From the NCBI GenBank assembly GCA_035519675.1, contig DATIWB010000109.1:1-64000 (forward strand): DNA of 64,000 nt, read 5' to 3'. Position 1 is the stretch's first letter. Every line of letters starts with the position of its first letter. A program made the translations under genes and the position numbers. Origin of the DNA: RPRB01 sp035519675 (GTDB taxonomy: Bacteria; Myxococcota; Myxococcia; Myxococcales; Myxococcaceae). The notes beneath the pieces are model-generated. The model was not told the origin of the DNA. It searched no databases and saw nothing but the letters and a program-made list of their open reading frames with translations. Of the stretch, positions 1-8,384 are shown one piece after another.

Positions 1-6
1 GCGGAC

Positions 7-1329
7 TCAGAACGTGACGCGGTAGAGGTGCACCGCGTAGTCGGCGGCGAAGTCGTCCTCGAACGAGCCGCCCACCACCGCTCGGGTGCGGGATTCGCCG
101 ATCACCGTGGCGGTCCCGCCATCGACTCCCCGCAGAGTGAAGGTGGCATGCGTCGCCCCTGGCCGCATTGCCACCGCGAAGACGTAGAGCGCGCCAGCCT
201 GTCGCTTGACCATGACGTCCACCGGGACCGCACCGTTCTGCGAAGCCACCGTGGCGGCGTTGCCGATCGAGGGGGTGTTGAGCACCGGCGCCAGCGAGGT
301 GACCTCGGCGTTGATCGCCTTGACTCCGGCCTTCACCGCCGGCTCGGACAGCAGCCCCGCCTCGATGAAGCTGGGGCTGAAGATGTGAGCGAAGTACCCG
401 ATCCCCGCCGACCCATGCACCAGCGACATCCACACCTCGGCCCGGATCTGCGCCGGGGTGGGGGTGCTGGCCGGATCGTCGATGCCGGTCGTCTCGATCC
501 AGTTCCAGACCGGCTTGCTGTAGTTGCTGCCCTGGCGGAGCCGGTCGACTCCCACCGCGACCAGCCAGAGGTGACCCTTCACCGAGGCGTCGGTCTCGTT
601 GAGCGGGTAGATGTCGAAGGAGACGATGTCCGCGCCCTGCTCGTACTGGGGATACATGTCCAGCCGGCCGGCGCAGGCGGAGCCCCGTCCGTACCAGCCC
701 TCCCAGGCCACGCCCTGGCCGAGGTTGAGGTACACCGGTCGAGTGGGGTCGTTGGCCTTGAAGCTGGCGTAGATGCCCTGGATGACGGTGGGGTCGATGC
801 ACGGGCCATAGCCGCCCTGTCCGTCAGGCTGGGCATTGTCCGGTTCGTCCTGCTGGGTCCACCCATGGATCGTCGCGTCGCCGAGGTGGCTGGCGTAGAC
901 CCCCGCCTGATCGCACAGGGCGGGGACCCCGGCGTCGGCCAGGACTGCCAGCTGGGCGTCAGTCGGACCCTGGTAGAGGCCGATGAAGGTGTTGATCCCG
1001 ATGTCGGCGTAGGCCCGGGCGTTGGAGGGACTCTGGAGCCAGACGGCGATCGGGAAGAAGCTCGGGTCGGATGGCGGCCCGTGCGAGAACCGCGCGTAGA
1101 CCTGAGGCGGATTCTCCCAGGGGAGAAACGCGTCCCCGGCGTCGGGTGAGCCTCCATCCGGACGGCCGCCGTCGCCGCCGTCGCTGCCACTCCCCGCGTC
1201 GCCGCCGGTTCCCCCGTCGGACCCGAGACCGTTGCTCGCCCCATCGCCCGCCGTGCCCGTGCACGCGGCCAGCGCGACGCCGAGGAACGCGCCCAGCAGC
1301 CCGAGTGCTCGAAGGGAATCGCCTCGCAC
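7..1329 (-). CDS. Glycoside-hydrolase-like lipoprotein
   Basis: Predicted exported lipoprotein of 440 aa. I chose the GTG at 1329 because it opens directly onto a signal peptide ending in a lipobox LAAC (Cys about residue 23); an in-frame start at 1392 would put a charged tail before it. A Gly/Ser/Asp-rich linker of about 35 residues follows, then a globular domain that reads like a TIM-barrel glycosidase. A QQDEPD motif could hold the acid/base Glu and a later WIETTG motif the nucleophile Glu, the usual spacing of clan A glycosidases. The substrate cannot be told. It lies downstream of the short-chain dehydrogenase on the same strand with a 94-base gap, so co-transcription is possible. The glycosidase label is inference from fold-like motifs; the lipoprotein call is firmer. 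Confidence 0.6.
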   Translation of the reverse strand: MRGDSLRALGLLGAFLGVALAACTGTAGDGASNGLGSDGGTGGDAGSGSDGGDGGRPDGGSPDAGDAFLPWENPPQVYARFSHGPPSDPSFFPIAVWLQSPSNARAYADIGINTFIGLYQGPTDAQLAVLADAGVPALCDQAGVYASHLGDATIHGWTQQDEPDNAQPDGQGGYGPCIDPTVIQGIYASFKANDPTRPVYLNLGQGVAWEGWYGRGSACAGRLDMYPQYEQGADIVSFDIYPLNETDASVKGHLWLVAVGVDRLRQGSNYSKPVWNWIETTGIDDPASTPTPAQIRAEVWMSLVHGSAGIGYFAHIFSPSFIEAGLLSEPAVKAGVKAINAEVTSLAPVLNTPSIGNAATVASQNGAVPVDVMVKRQAGALYVFAVAMRPGATHATFTLRGVDGGTATVIGESRTRAVVGGSFEDDFAADYAVHLYRVTF

Positions 1330-1423
1330 GTTCCAATCGTAGTGCCGTCCTTTCCAGCAGGTCTCCGGAGCCCAGGTGCGCCCTGGACCCACGTTCTGGT
1401 GACGGGCTTCTACGCTGGCGTGC

Positions 1424-2185
1424 TCACAAGGCGACGAGCTGCTGGCCGCCGTCGATGTCGTACGTCGCCCCCGTCAGGGCGGTGTTGGTCATGACGTGGA
1501 CGGCGAGCGCGGCGACGTCGGCCGGTCCGACGACGCGCCCGATCGGCAGCGTGGCGCGGAGCTGATCGCGGCGCGCATCGAGCCCAGCTCCGAGGAGCGA
1601 CGCCGACAAGGGTGTGTCGACGAAGCCGGCGGCGATCAGGTTCACTCGAACCGGGGCAATCTCCAGCGCCAGGTTGGCCGTCAGCGCGGGGAGTGCCGCG
1701 GTGAGCGCCCCGATGATGGAGAGACCGGCGCCCCGGTGACGGCCCCCGGTGCCGCCCATGAACAGCAGCGTGCCCGGGGGTCGCACCTTGTGGGCAGCGT
1801 GGCGGGCAACACCGAGCATCAGCATGGGGTGCTCCTCGAACGCACGGCGTGCCTGCTCGAAGTCCATCTCGGCCAGGGGCGCGTAGTAGGGACGACCGGC
1901 GGTCACCATCACGTGATCGATCGGCGCCGGCAGACGCTCGAAGAATCCGGCGAGGGCAGCGGGATCGCTGGCGTCGAACGTCGCGGTGCCCACCGCGCCG
2001 AGCTCGGTTGCCGCGCGCTGCAGCCGCTCGGGATTTCGGCCGGTCAGGATGACATCTGCTCCCTCGGCGCGTGCACGTCTTGCCGTCTCCAGCCCGATGC
2101 CGGCGCTGCCGCCGATCACCACGACGGTTTGCCCGAGCAACGCCGGCTCGCGCCTGGCCGACGGGGTGACACTCTTGGTCGTCAT
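1424..2185 (-). CDS. SDR-family oxidoreductase, atypical active site
   Basis: Short-chain dehydrogenase/reductase of 253 aa. The Rossmann dinucleotide motif GGSAGIG (residues 25-31), the following TGRNPERL segment that often selects NADP, and a C-terminal GATYDIDGGQQL are clear. The start at 2185 is supported by GGAG a few bases upstream; the frame stays open to 2380 but that extension is Arg/Pro-rich and not SDR-like. By eye alignment, the catalytic Tyr-x3-Lys falls at Ile158 and Thr162, and the catalytic Ser position is Gly. It therefore belongs to an SDR subgroup without the standard triad and may bind nucleotide without ordinary catalysis, or use other residues. Substrate unknown. It is divergent from the RND pump across a 240-base gap. 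Confidence 0.8.
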   Translation of the reverse strand: MTTKSVTPSARREPALLGQTVVVIGGSAGIGLETARRARAEGADVILTGRNPERLQRAATELGAVGTATFDASDPAALAGFFERLPAPIDHVMVTAGRPYYAPLAEMDFEQARRAFEEHPMLMLGVARHAAHKVRPPGTLLFMGGTGGRHRGAGLSIIGALTAALPALTANLALEIAPVRVNLIAAGFVDTPLSASLLGAGLDARRDQLRATLPIGRVVGPADVAALAVHVMTNTALTGATYDIDGGQQLVAL

Positions 2186-2425
2186 CGTCTCTCCTTCCGT
2201 CCGCTCGCCATGGGCGCGCTCGCGCCGACCTCTACCACCCGTTGCTGGGCCGATTGGTGTGGACTCCGGTGGTTGGGGGCGTAGCGTCATCGGCTGGACG
2301 AGGGCCGAGGCGAAGTAGCGCGCCGACCGCCGCGGCCATCTGCGAGAGGCGTTCCCGACACCGGATGGCAGGATCAACACCGGCGCTTCTGCCCGGCACG
2401 CGAGCGGCTAACCTCTCGCGCTCGC
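2186..2425. promoter_or_regulatory. Divergent intergenic region
   Basis: Largest non-coding gap in the window (240 bases), between the divergent SDR and RND pump genes, so it should hold promoters for both. I see a Shine-Dalgarno-like GGAG for the SDR at its left edge and no good match to a sigma-70 promoter, no long inverted repeat, and no tRNA-like T-loop. A metal-responsive operator for the pump could be here but is not recognisable. Confidence 0.35.
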
Positions 2426-5400
2426 GTGTTCGATCGGTGGATTGCCTTCTGTCTGCAGAATCGAGCTGCGGTGCTCGGTGCCACCGCCGTCATCGCGGTG
2501 CTCGGCTGGGTGTCCTTTCGCCAGCTGACGGTGGAGGCCTTTCCCGATCCGACCGACACCCAGGTCCAGGTCATCACCCTCTACCCCGGTCAGCCCTCCG
2601 AGGAGGTGGAGCGGCAGATCGGCCTTCCGCTGGAGCGGGCACTCAACGGGACGCCGGGGCTCGCGCGGCTGCGGAACCTGTCCCTCTTCGGGCTCTCTTT
2701 CGTCACCCTCACCTTCCTCGACGGCGTCGACGGATTGGCCGCCCGGGCCCAGGTCCTCGAGCGGCTGCGCGCCGCCGAGCTTCCCGACGGAATCGTTCCC
2801 CAGCTCGGCCCGTTCGCCACCCCCATCGGCGAGGTGTACCGCTACACGCTGGAGGGCGCCGGCGGCGACCCGCGACTCCTCCGTACGCTTCAGGATTGGG
2901 TGGTGCGGCCCATGCTTCTCAGGGCCAACGGGGTGGCCGACGTCGTCAGCTACGGCGGGCTGGTCCGGGAGATCCACGTCCAGCCCGATTCGCTGCGCCT
3001 GGCGGCCTTCGGCTTGACGCTCGATGACCTCGAGCAGAGCATCCGGGCCGGCTCGCTGAACGCCAGCGGCGGGGTGCTGGAGAAGGGTGCCGAGCAGTTC
3101 GTCATCCGCAGCGACGGCCTGTTCCACGGCATCGACGACGTGCGCTTCGTGAGCGTGGCGAGCCGCGAAGGCACCCCGGTCTTCGTCAAGGACGTGGCCG
3201 ACGTCGCCGAGGGCTGGGCCCCCCGGCAGGGGGTGGTGAGCCGGGGCGACAACCAGGACACGGTGGAGGGCATCGTGCTGATGCGCCGGGGCGAGAACCC
3301 CTCGGTGGTCCTGGCGCGGGTGCGCGAGGCGGTGGATGCCGTCAACCGCCGGCTCAAGGCCGACGATGTCCATGTCGAGCCGTTCTACGATCGAACCGAG
3401 CTGGTCGGCACCACGCTCCGGACGGTCGGTCGGAACCTGGTCGAGGGCGCGCTGCTGGTGACGCTGGTGCTCTTCGTCTTCCTCCTGGACTTGAGAGCGG
3501 CCCTCATCGTCGCCGTCCTCATCCCCCTCTCGCTTCTGACCTCGTTCATCTACCTGCGCCTGCGGGGGATGAGCGCCAACCTCCTCTCGATGGGGGCGGT
3601 GGACTTCGGGGTGATCGTCGACGGTGGAGTGGTGATCATCGAGGCCATCCTGGCGCGGCTCGCCCTCTCGCACCGGCGCGAGCCACCGCTGGTCGCCATC
3701 CAGGAGGCGACTCGAACGGTGGTGCGTCCGACGGTCTTCGCGCTCCTGATCATCATCGCCGCCTACCTCCCCATCTTCCTCCTGGAGCGGGTGGAAGGCC
3801 GGATCTTCGCCCCGATGGCGAACACGGTGGTGGCGGCGCTCTCCGGCGCCCTGTTCTTCTCGGTGACGCTCGTCCCGGTGCTCGCCGCCATGGCCTACCG
3901 CGGACCGTTCCACCACCGTGAATCACCGGTGCTGCGCGTGGCGGCACGGGCCTACGACGCCACGTTGCGGTTCTGCCTCGCTCGCCCCTGGCGGGTGCTC
4001 GGTGCGGTGGCATTCTTGCTCGTTGCCGCGGCCCTGACCCTGGGGCGCCTGGGAAGCGAGTTCCTCCCCGAGCTCAACGAGGGGGCGCTCTACGTCACCT
4101 TCACCCTTCCCTCGAACGTGTCGCTCGACCAGGGCCGGCGGCTCGTTCCCCGCATCACCGAGATCCTCACCCGGAAGCCGGAGGTGGAGAGCGTGCTCTC
4201 CCAGCTCGGGCGGCCCGAGGATGGGACCGACGCGACGCTGACCAACAATCTCGAGTTCTTCGTCAGGCTGAAGCCGCCCGAGCAGTGGCCGGCCGGGATC
4301 GACGACCTCTCCGACGTCATCGCCGACCTGGGACGTGAGCTGGACGCCATCCCGGGAATCGAGGCGAACTTCAGCCAGCCCATCCGCGACAACGTGAACG
4401 AGAACATCAGCGGCCAGTTCGGGCAGATCGCGGTGAAGCTCTACGGGGCAAATCTGGTGGCGCTGCAGGCCCAGGCGGAGAAGGCGAAGGCGATCATCGC
4501 CAAGGTGCGCGGGGTCGCCGATCTCGGCATCGTGAAGAGTGGAGAGGTGCCGCAGATCCAGATCACCCCCGACCGCAAGGCGCTGGCCCGCTACGGGATC
4601 CGCCTGGGCGACTTCCAGCGGGTGTTCCAGACCGCGGTAGGGGGGCGGCCGGTGGCGGACTTCTGGGAAGGCGAGCGCCGCTTCGACGTGGTCATGCGCC
4701 TTCCCCTGTCGGCGCGGGACGACTTGCAGAAGATCCGCAGCCTCCGCGTGCCGGTGGAGGGGGGAAACCTGGTTGCGCTCGGCGCGCTGGCCGACGTCGG
4801 GACCGGCGTCGGACGGGCGAGCATCAACCGCGAGAACGGACGCCGCTACATCGGCATCCGGATGAACGTCCGGGGCCGGGACCTGGGTGGCTTCGTGTCC
4901 GAGGCCAGGGCGAGGCTCGAGCGCGAAGCCCCGCTTCCCACCGGGATGGCGATCGAGTGGGGAGGCGAATTCGAGAACAAGGAGCGCGCCATGGCCCGGC
5001 TGGCGATGGTGGTCCCGGTCGCGCTGATCATCACCCTGGTCCTCCTGTTCAAGGCCTTCGATTCGCTGACCCTGGCGGTGCTGACCCTCCTCAACGTCCC
5101 CCTGGCCCTGGTGGGAGGTGTCTTCGGCCTCGCCCTCGCCGGCTTCCCGCTGAGCGTCGCCGCGGTGGTGGGCTTCATCGCCCTGATCGGACAGGCGGCG
5201 CTCAATGGGGTGCTGGTGATGTCGGCCATCGCCGACCGTCATCGGCGCGGCGACCCGCTGCAGGTGGCGATCCTCGAGGGAGCACGGGAGCGGCTGCGCC
5301 CGGTGCTGATGACCGCCTCGCTGGCAGCTCTGGGGCTCGTCCCCGCGGCGCTGTCGAGGGCCATCGGCAGCGAGACGCAGCGGCCGCTGGCGGTGGTCAT

Positions 5401-5542
5401 CGTGGCCGGCACCGTCTCGGCGTGTCTGCTGACCTTGATCGTGCTTCCGGTGATGTTCCAGCAATGGATCGGCCGGGCGACCAGCCCCGCCGAGGAGCCG
5501 GCGCCCGAGGCCTCTCCGGACGCCGCGCCCGCCGGGACCTGA
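2426..5542 (+). CDS. Heavy-metal RND efflux pump (CzcA/CusA family)
   Basis: Inner-membrane proton-driven RND transporter of 1038 aa, close to the normal length of CzcA. The N-terminus shows TM1 followed by the EAFPDPTDTQVQV stretch typical of heavy-metal RND proteins, and TM4 carries DFGVIVDGGVVIIE with D393, D399 and E406 matching the proton-relay residues of CzcA (D402, D408, E415). The usual Asn after the Glu is Ala here. The GTG at 2426 is the best start, but no convincing ribosome site precedes it. The C-terminus ends in a Pro/Glu/Ala tail. No membrane fusion protein or outer-membrane factor lies next to it, unusual because these are normally co-encoded; it must borrow partners or act alone. 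The exported cation cannot be inferred. Confidence 0.9.
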   Translation: MFDRWIAFCLQNRAAVLGATAVIAVLGWVSFRQLTVEAFPDPTDTQVQVITLYPGQPSEEVERQIGLPLERALNGTPGLARLRNLSLFGLSFVTLTFLDGVDGLAARAQVLERLRAAELPDGIVPQLGPFATPIGEVYRYTLEGAGGDPRLLRTLQDWVVRPMLLRANGVADVVSYGGLVREIHVQPDSLRLAAFGLTLDDLEQSIRAGSLNASGGVLEKGAEQFVIRSDGLFHGIDDVRFVSVASREGTPVFVKDVADVAEGWAPRQGVVSRGDNQDTVEGIVLMRRGENPSVVLARVREAVDAVNRRLKADDVHVEPFYDRTELVGTTLRTVGRNLVEGALLVTLVLFVFLLDLRAALIVAVLIPLSLLTSFIYLRLRGMSANLLSMGAVDFGVIVDGGVVIIEAILARLALSHRREPPLVAIQEATRTVVRPTVFALLIIIAAYLPIFLLERVEGRIFAPMANTVVAALSGALFFSVTLVPVLAAMAYRGPFHHRESPVLRVAARAYDATLRFCLARPWRVLGAVAFLLVAAALTLGRLGSEFLPELNEGALYVTFTLPSNVSLDQGRRLVPRITEILTRKPEVESVLSQLGRPEDGTDATLTNNLEFFVRLKPPEQWPAGIDDLSDVIADLGRELDAIPGIEANFSQPIRDNVNENISGQFGQIAVKLYGANLVALQAQAEKAKAIIAKVRGVADLGIVKSGEVPQIQITPDRKALARYGIRLGDFQRVFQTAVGGRPVADFWEGERRFDVVMRLPLSARDDLQKIRSLRVPVEGGNLVALGALADVGTGVGRASINRENGRRYIGIRMNVRGRDLGGFVSEARARLEREAPLPTGMAIEWGGEFENKERAMARLAMVVPVALIITLVLLFKAFDSLTLAVLTLLNVPLALVGGVFGLALAGFPLSVAAVVGFIALIGQAALNGVLVMSAIADRHRRGDPLQVAILEGARERLRPVLMTASLAALGLVPAALSRAIGSETQRPLAVVIVAGTVSACLLTLIVLPVMFQQWIGRATSPAEEPAPEASPDAAPAGT

Positions 5543-5678
5543 GCGTCAGCGCGTCGTTCCTCACAGGCGCCCAGGGGTGAAACGGACCCGCCCGCGCCAG
5601 GCTCGTCCGGTGCCCTGTGCCTTGCGGGCCCGGGAGCACGTGTGGAAGCGTTCACCCGTCTGGACCGGGGGTCAGCGG

Positions 5679-6734
5679 ATGTCGAACGACCGACGTGAGT
5701 TCCTGAAGGCCCTCGGCGTCACTGCGGCCGCGGTCGCAGGGACGGGCTGTGGAGTCGCGGCAGCCGAGGCCGTGGGTGGGGGAGCCGATGCGGCCGCGCC
5801 CGAGGCGACCGCCACGGTCGCGAGCGAGGAGGCCGCGCTGGCCTTCCGCTCGCGTGCCACCGCCAAGTTCGGGCTGGAGCTGGACGGCTCGTTCGCCGGC
5901 TGGATCCAGTCCACGGAGGGCGGAAACGCGGCGGCCGACGTGGTGACCGAGAAGGTCGGCGCCGACGGCTTCGCCAAGAAGCATCTCGCCGCGGTCAAGT
6001 ACGAGGACATCACGATCAACTGCGGCGCCGGGATGAGCAAGGCGTTCTACCAGTGGATCCAGGACACCCTCACCCTGAAGGCGACGCGGAAGAACGGCGC
6101 GGTGATCGAGTCCGACTACAACGCCCGGGAGCTGACTCGTCTCGAGTTCTCCAACGCGCTCATCTCCGAGGTGGACCTGCCCGCGCTCGATGCCAGCTCG
6201 CGCGCCGCTGCCAAGATGACGGTGAAGTTCTCGCCGGAGTTCACCCGGACCAAGAAGGGCAACGGGCTGGCGATCAAGTTCGAGATCGCCGCGGACAAGT
6301 GGCGAACCTCCGACTTCAAGCTGAAGATCGACGGGCTCGACGATGCGACCTCTCGGGCGCTGAAGATCGAGGCCATCACCATCAAGCAGAAGGTCGTGGA
6401 GAACGCGGTCGGCGAGCAGCGCGACTACCAGAAGCAGCCGGCGGGGGTGGACTTCTCCGACGTCGCGGTCACCGTCGCCGAGAGCCACGCGCAGAGCTTC
6501 TACGACTGGGGACAGGACTTCATCGTCCAGGGAAACAACTCGGACGACAAGGAGCGGGGCGGGACGCTGGACTATCTCGACACCCGCCTCCGTCCTCTGT
6601 TCACCCTGACCTTCAGCCACCTGGGGGTCTTCCGGGTCGCCCCGGTGAACTCGAACTCGGCCGAGAAGTTCCGCACCATCAAGGCCGAGATGTACTGCGA
6701 GCGGATCGCCTTCGGCCTGTCCGGCAACGACTGA
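5679..6734 (+). CDS. Tat-exported protein with two tail-tube-like domains
   Basis: Protein of 351 aa starting MSNDRREFLKALG, a clear twin-arginine signal (R5-R6) and hydrophobic h-region to about residue 35. The mature part resembles the T4 gp19-like phage tail-tube family (PF06841 type), with the FGLELDGSFAGWIQ opening at about 64-77. The fold appears twice: VKYEDITINCG...FYQWIQDTL (106-131) is echoed by VDFSDVAVTVA...FYDWGQDFI (257-282), and LTRLEFSNALISEVDLP by PLFTLTFSHLGVFRVAP. No sheath, baseplate, spike, AAA ATPase or other contractile-injection gene is nearby, so a phage or injection system is not indicated. The frame is open from 5577 but the Tat motif fixes the start at 5679. It follows the pump by 136 bases and converges on the methyltransferase gene. 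Role unknown; possibly a periplasmic tube or ring. Confidence 0.75.
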   Translation: MSNDRREFLKALGVTAAAVAGTGCGVAAAEAVGGGADAAAPEATATVASEEAALAFRSRATAKFGLELDGSFAGWIQSTEGGNAAADVVTEKVGADGFAKKHLAAVKYEDITINCGAGMSKAFYQWIQDTLTLKATRKNGAVIESDYNARELTRLEFSNALISEVDLPALDASSRAAAKMTVKFSPEFTRTKKGNGLAIKFEIAADKWRTSDFKLKIDGLDDATSRALKIEAITIKQKVVENAVGEQRDYQKQPAGVDFSDVAVTVAESHAQSFYDWGQDFIVQGNNSDDKERGGTLDYLDTRLRPLFTLTFSHLGVFRVAPVNSNSAEKFRTIKAEMYCERIAFGLSGND

Positions 6735-6758
6735 CGTCGACCGGTTCCCGGGTCCGGC

Positions 6759-8342
6759 TCAGGCGACCAGCAGCCCCACCTGGACCAGCCGGTCGACCGT
6801 CCGATCGAAGGACCCGAGCAGGAAGCTCCTCGCTTCCTCGAGGGATGCCGCCTGCCGTCCCTCGGGCATCCGGATCTCCGCCGGGTCGGAGAGGCACCGG
6901 GCGACTTCCTCCCGGAGCGCGGCCCGGGTGCGCGAGCCGTCGGCCCAGCCGAGGAGCCGGGCGGTGGGCTCGTCGTCCACGGACATCGTGGAGTGGTAGA
7001 GCCCGGTCACCCGCCGGCGTCCCGCGGCGACTTCCCAGCGGGTGAGCGCGCTGGCCGTGGGGTTCTCCCCGGCCGGTGGAATGGCAGCGGGGGTGTGGAG
7101 ATGGAGCTCGATCAGCCCGGAGGCGTAGGCCCGCAGCAGCATCGCCCCCAGCTCCAGCGCGGCGTCGGGCTCGGGCAGGCCAGCCGCCTCCTCCGGGACT
7201 CCGGCGAGCGCCAGGCGGAGCAGCTCGTCGAAGGGGATGGCCCGGGGCCACCGCTCGCCGAGGAGCAGGAAGGCCGCCTTGGCCACGGGCCAGTCGGTGC
7301 GGAGCGACGCCCCCTGCGGATGGACGAAGCGCTCGGGCGTGCGCTGGCCGAGGTCCACCCGGTCGGTCTCCGGCCGCGACGGGCCGGCGACCAGGAAGCG
7401 CCGGGCCAGCTCGGGCCGGAGCGAGAGATCCAGCGGCGTGCCCTGGTGACAGAGGAGGGTTTGCCGGAAGCACCGGCACTTGAGGAAGTCCAGGTACTGC
7501 TCCCGGGCGATGCGGTTGCCGCCGAGCTGTCCGAGCGTCCGCGAGACCTCGGGCTGGAATCCCCAGTCGAGCATCTCGTGGAAGTCGGCCTCGGAGAGGT
7601 ACTGCAGGCCGTGCCGCGCGGCGCGCTCGGCGAACTCGTGGAAGTAGACCGGGAGGTTGTGCTCCTCCAGGGTGTCGTGGAGCAGGTAGTTCCCGTCCAC
7701 GGTGAGGAACCGCTCCAGCTCGGTGCGGAGGAGCTGGCCGTAAGCGTCGGGCTTCGACTGTGACTCGGCGACGAACCGCGCCAGGGCGATGCCCTGCTCC
7801 AGGACGCGGGCGGGCTCGTCCACGCCGCGGACGTGGAAGAGCATCATCTCCCGGACCATCTGACGGAGGTGGTTGCCCGGGTAGGTGTTGTAGCTGACGA
7901 ACGCCACCCCGCCAGGCGAGAGGTGCCGGCGGCAGGCGGCGAGCAGCGCCTCCTGCACCTCCGGCGGCACCCAGGAGTAGACGCCGTGGGCGATGAGGTA
8001 GTCGAAGGTGCCCAGGTCCTCGGGTAGCTCGGCGATGCTCCGCTGGAGGAAGCGGACGTTCCCCAGGCCGAGGTCGGCGGTCATCCTCCGGGCGCGCTCG
8101 ATGGGTGCACCGGCGCGATCCACGCCGACGAACTCGCTCCCCGGAAGATGGAAGGCCATGGGGACGAGGTTGCTGCCGTCGCCGCAGGCCAGCTCCAGGA
8201 CGCGGCATCGCTCCACCGGAGCCGGCGTCATCCCCAGGAGCGTGGCCTGCACCGCCAGCCGGTCGGGATGGGTCTGCCGCTGGGCGAACGTGGGGTAGGG
8301 GACCGTGTCGTAGGAGATGCGCTGATGGGCCGCCGCGGTCAT
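6759..8342 (-). CDS. SAM methyltransferase with regulatory domain, PKMT-like
   Basis: Protein of 527 aa. Residues about 40-170 form a class I SAM methyltransferase: VLELACGDGSNL is motif I, FVGVDRAG motif II, and FDYLIAHGVYSWV the post-II region. The next 100 or so residues (GNHLRQMVREMM onward) match the methyltransferase regulatory domain (PF10119 type), and the C-terminal 200 residues form a winged-helix-like region with repeated Glu/Arg helices. This domain order is that of the rickettsial protein lysine methyltransferases PKMT1 and PKMT2, which modify an outer-membrane protein; whether this one modifies protein is inference. It begins 42 bases after the last SPFH gene on the same strand and may be the end of that operon. 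Start ATG at 8342 has only a weak ribosome site. Confidence 0.75.
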   Translation of the reverse strand: MTAAAHQRISYDTVPYPTFAQRQTHPDRLAVQATLLGMTPAPVERCRVLELACGDGSNLVPMAFHLPGSEFVGVDRAGAPIERARRMTADLGLGNVRFLQRSIAELPEDLGTFDYLIAHGVYSWVPPEVQEALLAACRRHLSPGGVAFVSYNTYPGNHLRQMVREMMLFHVRGVDEPARVLEQGIALARFVAESQSKPDAYGQLLRTELERFLTVDGNYLLHDTLEEHNLPVYFHEFAERAARHGLQYLSEADFHEMLDWGFQPEVSRTLGQLGGNRIAREQYLDFLKCRCFRQTLLCHQGTPLDLSLRPELARRFLVAGPSRPETDRVDLGQRTPERFVHPQGASLRTDWPVAKAAFLLLGERWPRAIPFDELLRLALAGVPEEAAGLPEPDAALELGAMLLRAYASGLIELHLHTPAAIPPAGENPTASALTRWEVAAGRRRVTGLYHSTMSVDDEPTARLLGWADGSRTRAALREEVARCLSDPAEIRMPEGRQAASLEEARSFLLGSFDRTVDRLVQVGLLVA

Positions 8343-8384
8343 GCTGGCCCGGGAGGCTACCTCAACCGACGCCGCTGGCGGCCG

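Noticed and set aside
2408..5464. Two long minus-strand frames opposite the RND gene
   Set aside because: The translations are His/Arg/Glu-rich low-complexity text typical of antisense to GC-rich genes; the plus-strand protein has full RND motifs.
5543..5678. Possible small gene between the RND pump and the Tat protein
   Set aside because: The open frame from 5577 is in phase with the Tat protein and is Arg/Pro-rich; the twin-arginine signal at 5679 fits a start much better.
6735..6758. Palindromic CCGG...CCCGGG...CCGG between convergent genes
   Set aside because: The stem is short and imperfect and lacks a T-tract, so I could not call a terminator.
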